Below are positions 23,584 through 29,042 of a DNA stretch of 29,042 nt, one piece after another (position 1 is the stretch's first letter; every line of letters begins with the position of its first letter). The notes beneath the pieces are model-generated. The model saw only the letters and a list, made by a program, of their open reading frames with translations. It was not told where the DNA came from and searched no databases. Location: the NCBI GenBank assembly GCA_013154385.1, contig JAADCO010000007.1, positions 1 to 29,042 on the forward strand. The letters run 5' to 3'. The DNA is from Thermodesulfobacteriota bacterium. Lineage in GTDB: Bacteria; Desulfobacterota; Thermodesulfobacteria; Thermodesulfobacteriales; Thermodesulfatatoraceae. Both the position numbers and the translations under genes were made by a program.

Positions 23584-25418
23584 TGGTCTCCCTTATCGGG
23601 GTCGAGGCCCTGGCCGCCTGTCTTTCCTGCCATCGGGGGATAGAGACCATCTCCGCGGTGCCGGAGATGGCCGCCCTCTCCTGCACGGATTGTCATCGCG
23701 GAAACGGAAAGACCACGGACAAGGAAGAGGCCCATCGGGGGCTTTGGGCCAATCCCTCGGACCTGCGGGTGGTGGATGAGACCTGCGGCCGTTGCCACGC
23801 CGAGATCGTGCGCCGGCTCCGAAAGTCGCTTCACGCCACGAGCGCCGGGATCATCAGCGGCGCGCGCTACACCTGGGCCGCGCAAAAGACCAAAGAGGCC
23901 CTCTACGCCAACTACGCCGTAAGGGACGAAGACGGAGAGGTCCCGCGCGAGAGGGGAGCGCGCAAGTCCCTCCGCGCCCTGCCGACCTACGACCCCTCGC
24001 GCCCCGTCTCCCCGGAGAACCATCCCGTGGACGACTATCTGCGCGCCGAGTGCCTGCGCTGCCACGTCTGGACCAGGGGCAAGGAGACCTACGGCGACTA
24101 TCGCGCAAGCGGTTGCGCGGCCTGCCACGTGATCTACGCGGACGACGGCCTCTACCGCGGCGGAGACCGGGCCCTCGACCGCAGGAAACCGGGACGCCCC
24201 CGCTTCCATCGCCTGACCAGAAAGATCCCGAGCTTTCAATGCGTCCACTGCCACAACCGCGGCGGACGAACCGGGGTGAGCTTCTTCGGGATGATGGAAT
24301 CCGCGGGCTACGGCGCGCCCTGGTCGGACAAACCCGGAAAAAAGGCCGGGAAGAAGATCCACGGCAAGTACTACGATCACCTCCTCCCGGACATCCACCA
24401 CGAGCGGGGGCTTTCCTGCATTGACTGCCACACCAGCCGGGAGCTCCACGGCGACGGGAACATCTACAGCAAGAAGGAGCAGGCCGTGGAGATCGAGTGC
24501 GTCTCCTGCCACGGCACGGTGAAGGAAGAGGCCTCCCTCCGGACCAGCTGGGGGAACCCCCTTCCCCACGTGCGGCGCCGGGGCCGGGAGGTGATCCTCA
24601 CGGCCAAGCTCACCGGAAAGGAGCATCGCGTCCCGCAGGTGAAGGAAGTGGTCCGGAAAAACCCCGCGGCTTCCGCGGCCATGGAGATCCCGGGCCACGC
24701 GCAAAGGCTTGAATGCTACGCCTGCCACGCCCGCTGGGCCCCTCAATGTTACGGTTGCCACGTGCAGCAGGACCTCACCGAGCGGGCCGGAGACTGGCTC
24801 TCCTACGGGCCCTCGGCCGACCCTTCGCGAAAGGCCCGGGCGGCCAATCGCCTCCCCCGCGCCTTTCGCTGGCGGGAGACCCGCTCCTATCTGCGCTGGG
24901 AAAGCCCGGCCCTCGGCGTAAACAGCGAAGGGCTCGTGGCCCCCTTCGTGCCGGGTTGCCAGGTGATCTTCACCCAGGTGGACGAAAAAGGGGCCCGTTT
25001 CCTCAACCACGTCTTCCGCACGGCAGACGGGACTTACGGCCTGGCCTCAAACCCCATTCAGCCCCACACCGTGCGTCCCAAGGCGCGCACGTGTGAGGAT
25101 TGCCACACCAACCCCAAGGCCCTGGGACTGGGAACCGGGATCTACCTGAGCCGCGCCAACGGACTCGACATCCCCTTCGAACTCGAACGCCTGGTGACGG
25201 ACGACGGGAAACAGCTTCAGGCCACCAGTCACGTGGGGGCCAGACCCTTCAACGGCGAGGAGCTCCGGCGGCTGCGGCGGATAAACCTCTGCGCCGCGTG
25301 TCACACCTTCGAAAGGGACCCCGCCTTGTGGAAAGAGGTGCTCGACCGCTACGGACGGGCCGCAGACGAGACCGAGCATCAGCGGGTCCTCCAGGAACTG
25401 CTCAAGGAGGCACGATGA
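23559..25418 (+). CDS. Exported 12-heme cytochrome c
   Basis: A 619-residue protein with a signal peptide (hydrophobic 4-19, cleavage near ALAA) and twelve CXXCH heme-binding motifs starting at residues 21, 42, 76, 165, 186, 228, 287, 314, 386, 397, 512 and 578. No second membrane segment is seen, so it is probably periplasmic or secreted. It is not recognised as a named cytochrome. The C-terminal PHTVRPKARTCEDCHTNPKALGLG is a pattern I associate with multiheme cytochromes of sulfur- and metal-metabolising anaerobes. Two long heme-free stretches (81-164 and 402-511) suggest structured non-heme regions. ATG 23559 follows AAAGGAGGGG; the longer frame upstream runs inside folC in another phase. 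It overlaps folC by 25 bases and rsmD by four. Confidence 0.92.
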   Translation: MRGVLVFLVVSLIGVEALAACLSCHRGIETISAVPEMAALSCTDCHRGNGKTTDKEEAHRGLWANPSDLRVVDETCGRCHAEIVRRLRKSLHATSAGIISGARYTWAAQKTKEALYANYAVRDEDGEVPRERGARKSLRALPTYDPSRPVSPENHPVDDYLRAECLRCHVWTRGKETYGDYRASGCAACHVIYADDGLYRGGDRALDRRKPGRPRFHRLTRKIPSFQCVHCHNRGGRTGVSFFGMMESAGYGAPWSDKPGKKAGKKIHGKYYDHLLPDIHHERGLSCIDCHTSRELHGDGNIYSKKEQAVEIECVSCHGTVKEEASLRTSWGNPLPHVRRRGREVILTAKLTGKEHRVPQVKEVVRKNPAASAAMEIPGHAQRLECYACHARWAPQCYGCHVQQDLTERAGDWLSYGPSADPSRKARAANRLPRAFRWRETRSYLRWESPALGVNSEGLVAPFVPGCQVIFTQVDEKGARFLNHVFRTADGTYGLASNPIQPHTVRPKARTCEDCHTNPKALGLGTGIYLSRANGLDIPFELERLVTDDGKQLQATSHVGARPFNGEELRRLRRINLCAACHTFERDPALWKEVLDRYGRAADETEHQRVLQELLKEAR

Positions 25419-25972
25419 GGATCACCTCCGGACGCTTGCGAGGACTGAGGCTCAAGGCCCCCAAGGGGGCTGACATCCGCCCCATGATGGACCGGGTGCG
25501 CAAGGCGCTCTTCGACGTCCTGGGGGAAAAAGTGGAAGGGGCACGGGTGCTCGACCTCTTCTGCGGCACCGGGGCCCTCGGCATCGAGGCCCTTTCCCGC
25601 GGGGCCGGGGAGGTCGTCTTCGTGGACCAGAGCCCCCAGGCCCTGGCCCTGGTCAGGGAAAACCTGCGGCGCGCCAAGATCGAGGAAGGGGCGCGGATAA
25701 AACGGCTCACCCTGCCCCGGGATCTCTCCCGGCTCGAGAAGGAGGGCCCCTTTGACCTGGTCTTCGTCACTCCTCCGTACGGACGCGGACTGGCCGCCAA
25801 GACTCTGCCCCAGCTCCCGAAACTCGTGGCCCCCGGCGGCCTCGTGGTGGTGGAAGAAAGGGCCGAAGAGGAGGTGCCCTGTCCCGAGGGGCTTGAGCTC
25901 CTCAAGGAAAAGACCTACGGGGCCACGCGGCTCTTTTTCTTCCGGCGCCCGGAGCTTGACCAGGGGGCTTGA
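25415..25972 (+). CDS. rsmD: RsmD-family 16S rRNA guanine-N2 methyltransferase
   Basis: A 185-residue methyltransferase for m2G966 of 16S rRNA. RITSGRLRGLRLKAP at the N-terminus and RPMMDRVRKALFDVL are RsmD hallmarks, followed by SAM motif I VLDLFCGTGALGIEALSRGA (46-65). The catalytic tetrad is TPPY (119-122) instead of the usual DPPY or NPPY. Activity is probable but the Thr is unusual. The ATG overlaps the cytochrome stop (ATGA) and follows AAGGAGG. rsmD next to coaD is a common gene order. Confidence 0.9.
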   Translation: MRITSGRLRGLRLKAPKGADIRPMMDRVRKALFDVLGEKVEGARVLDLFCGTGALGIEALSRGAGEVVFVDQSPQALALVRENLRRAKIEEGARIKRLTLPRDLSRLEKEGPFDLVFVTPPYGRGLAAKTLPQLPKLVAPGGLVVVEERAEEEVPCPEGLELLKEKTYGATRLFFFRRPELDQGA

Positions 25973-26008
25973 GCAAAGCTATGGTCTTCGGGAATTGAGG
26001 AGGGGAAA

Positions 26009-26509
26009 ATGGCAGAACGTCTGGCCGTCTATCCGGGAACCTTCGATCCCATCACCAACGGACACATTGACCTGGTGCAACGGGCACTCAAGCTCTTTGA
26101 CCGCCTGATCATCGCCATCGGGGAGAATCCGGCCAAAAAACCCCTTTTCAGCCTGGAAGAAAGGCTCTACATGGTAGAGAAGGCGGTGGAGAACTTTCCC
26201 TGTCGGAACCGCATCGAGGTGGCGAGCTTTTCCGGGCTCCTGGTGGACTTTGCCGCTTCCCGCGGGGCGCAGGCCATCATTCGCGGGCTGCGCGCGGTCT
26301 CGGACTTCGAATACGAGTTCCAGCTCGCCCTCATGAACCGGCGGCTGAACCGCCAGATCGACACCGTGTTCCTCATGCCGGGGTTCCGCTGGTTCTTCAT
26401 CAGCTCGACCATCATCAAGGAAGCGGCCCAGTTCGGGGGAGACGTCTCCGGACTCGTGCCCCCCATCGTGGAGGAAAAGCTGCGTGAGAAATTTGGTCAT
26501 CGTCGTTAG
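26009..26509 (+). CDS. coaD: Phosphopantetheine adenylyltransferase CoaD
   Basis: A 166-residue nucleotidyltransferase catalysing the fourth step of coenzyme A synthesis. The HIGH-like motif is in YPGTFDPITNGHIDL, IIRGLRAVSDFEYEFQLALM is the phosphopantetheine-binding region and ISSTIIKE the second nucleotidyltransferase signature. Length is normal. It begins 36 bases after rsmD with GGAGGGG before the ATG. The last 26 bases overlap the DUF3108 gene. Confidence 0.96.
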   Translation: MAERLAVYPGTFDPITNGHIDLVQRALKLFDRLIIAIGENPAKKPLFSLEERLYMVEKAVENFPCRNRIEVASFSGLLVDFAASRGAQAIIRGLRAVSDFEYEFQLALMNRRLNRQIDTVFLMPGFRWFFISSTIIKEAAQFGGDVSGLVPPIVEEKLREKFGHRR

Positions 26510-27191
26510 TCTGCTTCTCCTGGCCTGGATCTCTCCGGCCCGCGCCGGGAAGGTCCATCTGGAATATCACGTCTCCTGGGTGGGCATCCCCGCGGGAAAG
26601 ATCAAGATGACCATCCAGGAAGAACCCACGGGGATCTATCTCCTGGCCAAATCCAAGACCGTGGGCGTGGTCAAGGTCTTCTTTCCCTTCAAGTCCCGCT
26701 GGGAGACCTGGTGCCGCCCGGACGGATACCCGGTCAAGAGCCGCATCTGGCGCAAGAAGCGGCGCAAAGAGGTGACCAAGATCTTCGTCTTCGACCAGGA
26801 AAAGGGCATCGTGCGGCGCTTCAAAAAGGGCCAGACCAAGGAGTATCGCCTCGAGCACTATCCGGTCTACGACGAACTCTCGGCCTTCTACGCCACCATG
26901 AAGGCCGACTGGTCCAAGGTCGGCGAGGAAAAGGTCTTTTGGATCTACGCGCACAAGAAGGCCAACCGCGCGGTGGTCAAGTACGAGAAGGACGAAGAAG
27001 TCAAAGACCACGAAGGCCGCAAGGTGCAGGCCAAGAAGCTCCTGGTGCAATTCGGCTTCGAGAGCGAACTCGTGAAGCGGGCCAAGAAGGCCTATCTCTG
27101 GCTTCACGACGGTTTGGTGATCAAAAGCGAAGGCGACCTGGCCATCGGTCATCTGACCGGGACCCTGGTCAAGGTCGAAAAGGAGGAATGA
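26484..27191 (+). CDS. Exported DUF3108 protein
   Basis: A 235-residue protein with a signal peptide (MRNLVIVVSLLLLAWISPARA). The mature part begins KVHLEYHVSWVGIPAGKIKM, the DUF3108 hallmark, and continues as a lysine-rich all-beta-looking chain with SKSKTVG or similar strands, RWETWCRPDGYPVKSRI and a central YDELSAFYATMKAD segment. The family is expected to form a periplasmic beta-sheet fold; its function is unknown. GTG at 26484, nine bases after GAGGAA and inside the 3' end of coaD, is the best start. The TGA stop overlaps the start of the aldolase gene. Confidence 0.8.
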   Translation: MRNLVIVVSLLLLAWISPARAGKVHLEYHVSWVGIPAGKIKMTIQEEPTGIYLLAKSKTVGVVKVFFPFKSRWETWCRPDGYPVKSRIWRKKRRKEVTKIFVFDQEKGIVRRFKKGQTKEYRLEHYPVYDELSAFYATMKADWSKVGEEKVFWIYAHKKANRAVVKYEKDEEVKDHEGRKVQAKKLLVQFGFESELVKRAKKAYLWLHDGLVIKSEGDLAIGHLTGTLVKVEKEE

Positions 27192-27805
27192 TGGTCTCAC
27201 CCCGGCGTTCGCTGGTCCACTACGCCCAGAAGTTGGCCCATCTGGGCCTGGTCACGGGGCACGAGGGGAACCTCTCCCTGCGCACGCGGGAGGGGATCTA
27301 CACCACCCCCTCCGGGCGCTTCAAGGAGGACCTCCGGCCGGAAGACATCGTCCTCGTGGACGAAGAGGGAAAGGTCCTCGAAGGGGGCCGCCCCTCCTCG
27401 GAGCTTCCCATGCATCTTGCCATCTATCGGGCCCGGCCGGACGTGCGCGCCGTGGTCCACGCCCATCCACCCTACACCCTGGCCCTGGAAATCACCGGAC
27501 ACGACTTCTCCGAGGTCCATCTGGTCGAGGCCGCGCTCTTCCTCGGAGAGATAAAGCTCGTGCCCTTCGCCGTGCCGGGCACCGAAGAGGTCCCGGAAAA
27601 GCTTGCTCCCTTCCTCTCGGAGGGGCAGATCTTCGTGCTCTCGAGACACGGGGCCGTCACCCTGGGAAAGAGCCTGGACGAGGCCTTGAACCTCATGTGC
27701 ATCCTCGAAAAGGTCTCCCGGGTGGTGTGGCTGGCCAAGGCACTTGAGGGCGACGTGGCCCCGCTCTCCCCGGAGGAGCTTGAGCGCCTTAAGGAGCGGG
27801 CCTAG
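27191..27805 (+). CDS. Class II aldolase/adducin-family protein
   Basis: A 204-residue zinc enzyme of the fuculose-phosphate aldolase, ribulose-phosphate epimerase and MtnB group. GHEGNLSLR (23-31), TTPSGRFKEDLRPEDIVLVD (38-57), SSELPMHLAIYR with catalytic-type Glu71, the metal pair HAH (His90, His92) and SRHGAVTLG (His153) are all present. It may cleave or dehydrate a sugar-1-phosphate such as fuculose- or methylthioribulose-1-phosphate; no pathway partner is adjacent to decide. ATG 27191 overlaps the DUF3108 stop (TGATG) at good spacing from AGGAGGA; the ATG one codon earlier is less well spaced. Its TAG stop overlaps the TAG of the convergent gene. Confidence 0.88.
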   Translation: MVSPRRSLVHYAQKLAHLGLVTGHEGNLSLRTREGIYTTPSGRFKEDLRPEDIVLVDEEGKVLEGGRPSSELPMHLAIYRARPDVRAVVHAHPPYTLALEITGHDFSEVHLVEAALFLGEIKLVPFAVPGTEEVPEKLAPFLSEGQIFVLSRHGAVTLGKSLDEALNLMCILEKVSRVVWLAKALEGDVAPLSPEELERLKERA

Positions 27806-28299
27806 ATCTCCGGGCAGAGACGCTTGAGCCGGAGGCAGAGGAGAAAGAGGGTCTCGGCCTCGGGCCCCAGGGCCTGCTGGACCTTTCTGATGTTCTCCGG
27901 CCCCAGATGATCGGCCAGTTCCGGGCAGATGAAGTTCCGACAGATGAGGGGCCTCACCTTGAGGAGACAGCCCTCCTCTCCCAGGAAATAGCACCCCTTG
28001 GGCTGGTGTCGCCGGGTCGGAAACTCCACCCCCAGGAGGAGGTTGGCCAGGAGAAGGACGTCTTCGCAGTGGAACTCCATGTCCTCTCCGCAGCAGGTCC
28101 CCCATCCCTCCCGACCGCAGCGGGCGCAGAAATCGGAAAGCCCCACTTCCCGCGCCACGGCCTCGGTGTCCGCAAAGGCTCGGAGATAACGGGAGAGGAG
28201 ATCCTTCAGGTCTTCGTCTTGCTGGAGGCGCGCACGATGGAGGTCAAAGAGGGCCCTCACCCTCTCCAGCTTGCGGGCGAGAAGGTCTCTGGCCCTCAT
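27802..28299 (-). CDS. YkgJ-type cysteine-cluster protein
   Basis: A 165-residue protein with the YkgJ-family cysteine pattern: CARCGREGWGTCC (two pairs), GCYFLGEEGCLLKVRPLICRNF and FICPEL, with more cysteines near the end (LLCLRLKRLCPEI). These residues probably bind zinc or an iron-sulfur cluster; the biochemical role of the family is unknown. The N-terminal 55 residues are helical and charged. The ATG overlaps the stop of the DUF1015 gene (TGATG), and its TAG stop overlaps the aldolase stop by four bases. Confidence 0.82.
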   Translation of the reverse strand: MRARDLLARKLERVRALFDLHRARLQQDEDLKDLLSRYLRAFADTEAVAREVGLSDFCARCGREGWGTCCGEDMEFHCEDVLLLANLLLGVEFPTRRHQPKGCYFLGEEGCLLKVRPLICRNFICPELADHLGPENIRKVQQALGPEAETLFLLCLRLKRLCPEI

Positions 28300-29042
28300 C
28301 AGCAGGGAGGCGACTTCTGCGGGTCGATCTCGAAGAAGACCGTCCCGGTGAGGATTTTGGGATAGAAGTAGGTGGACTTGTGCGGCATGACCAGCCCGGC
28401 CTGCGCGACCTCCTCCAGGGCGAGCACCGGGGTCTTGGCAAGGAGGAACCCGAAACAGCCGCCGCGGGCCCGGGCCATGATCTCCTCCACCCAGGGCGTG
28501 TAGACCAGGCGGCCCTCTTCCTTGAGGCGCGTTTCGTCTATTCCCAGGGCCTCGGCCATGACGCTGGTGAAGACCGCCACGGGCAGGCGGAAGATCTCCT
28601 GCGGGAGATGGTCCGTCAGGCGGGCGGCCCCTTCGTTCAGGGAGAACCGGAAAGCCTCGCCCTCGTGAACCACGACGAACTCGAGGGAGGAAAGCGAATG
28701 GAGCACCTCCTCGAGACGGGAGGGCGAAATCTTCTCGAAGTGGCCGAAGATCCCCAGGCGCCGGAAGACCTCCTCGCGCGGGAGCCCGAGATCCAGGAGC
28801 CGATGGGTGGGGAGCACGAGGAGCCCCGGTTCCTCGAAGGGGCAGAGATACATCATCATGTAGTGGAAACAGCGCAACGGCTGGGAGCCGTAGGTCTCTT
28901 CCATCTCCTTCATGAACCGCAGGGCCGTGGTGTAGCGATGATGCCCGTCGGCGATGTAGAGCTTGCGCGTGGAGAGAAACCTCCTCACCTCCTCGACGAC
29001 CTCGGGTTCGGTGACCAGAGAGAGCTCGTGCCGGAACCCCTC
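28299..29042 (-). CDS. DUF1015-family protein, N-terminus cut off by window edge
   Basis: The frame is open from its TGA at 28299 to the end of the window (247 codons), so the gene continues beyond it. The GTG at 28988 is internal, because the upstream codons (HELSLVTEPEVVEEVRRF) belong to the same family. Hallmarks are KLYIADGHHRYTTALRF, the middle region LVLPTHRLLDLG, LGIDETRLKEEGRLVYT, and the ending GLVMPHKSTYFYPKILTG. DUF1015 proteins are widespread in bacteria and archaea, often near serine-synthesis genes, and their activity is unproven. It is translationally coupled to the YkgJ-type gene. Confidence 0.85.
   Translation of the reverse strand, partial: EGFRHELSLVTEPEVVEEVRRFLSTRKLYIADGHHRYTTALRFMKEMEETYGSQPLRCFHYMMMYLCPFEEPGLLVLPTHRLLDLGLPREEVFRRLGIFGHFEKISPSRLEEVLHSLSSLEFVVVHEGEAFRFSLNEGAARLTDHLPQEIFRLPVAVFTSVMAEALGIDETRLKEEGRLVYTPWVEEIMARARGGCFGFLLAKTPVLALEEVAQAGLVMPHKSTYFYPKILTGTVFFEIDPQKSPPC

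Overview
The window looks like chromosomal DNA of a Gram-negative, GC-rich anaerobe, most plausibly a (thermophilic) member of the Desulfobacterota/Thermodesulfobacteriota. This placement is an inference. It rests on an outer-membrane porin-like gene, LptF/LptG lipopolysaccharide exporters, futalosine-type menaquinone synthesis (MqnA), a selenocysteine-containing SelD, a 12-heme periplasmic cytochrome c and very Lys/Glu/Arg-rich proteins. No rRNA, tRNA, ribosomal protein, insertion sequence, phage gene or CRISPR array was seen. The region is gene-dense, with no gene-free stretch over 300 bases.

Layout. 1-758 (-): 3'-truncated porin-like gene. 898-4406 (-): a two-gene biotin-dependent carboxylase (biotin carboxylase, then carboxyltransferase plus biotinyl domain) with non-canonical active-site motifs and a clear terminator. 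4517-7037 (-): miaB, a DUF151 bifunctional-nuclease-like gene and a PHP phosphoesterase, joined by two TGATG junctions. 7159-8390 (+): a creatininase-family amidohydrolase coupled to an exported TlpA-like thioredoxin. 8387-9424 (-): selD, read here through an in-frame UGA as selenocysteine. 9505-11829 (+): a soluble hybrid histidine kinase. 11826-13221 (-): gpsA and an FmdB-type zinc-ribbon gene. 13284-14757 (+): SAM hydroxide adenosyltransferase and a TrmN6-like methyltransferase. 14696-18227 (-): mqnA, an MBL-fold hydrolase, phosphomannomutase/phosphoglucomutase and dciA. 18226-19005 (+): pgeF. 19002-21172 (-): lptF-lptG. 21215-27805 (+): a seven-gene run of a tandem VanZ protein, folC, the 12-heme cytochrome, rsmD, coaD, a DUF3108 protein and a class II aldolase. 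27802-29042 (-): a YkgJ-type cysteine-cluster protein and the truncated start of a DUF1015 gene.

Much of the content is housekeeping: envelope building, cofactors (CoA, folate, menaquinone, selenium) and RNA modification. The less ordinary items are the selenoprotein SelD, the divergent carboxylase, the 12-heme cytochrome and the packing of the genes. Four of five convergent gene pairs overlap by exactly four bases through shared CTAR stop codons. Most same-strand neighbours overlap by ATGA or TGATG. One divergent pair (mqnA/pgeF) has overlapping start codons. I do not see a defence system or an obvious wholly new multigene machine. The best candidate for unrecognised biology is the divergent carboxylase pair.
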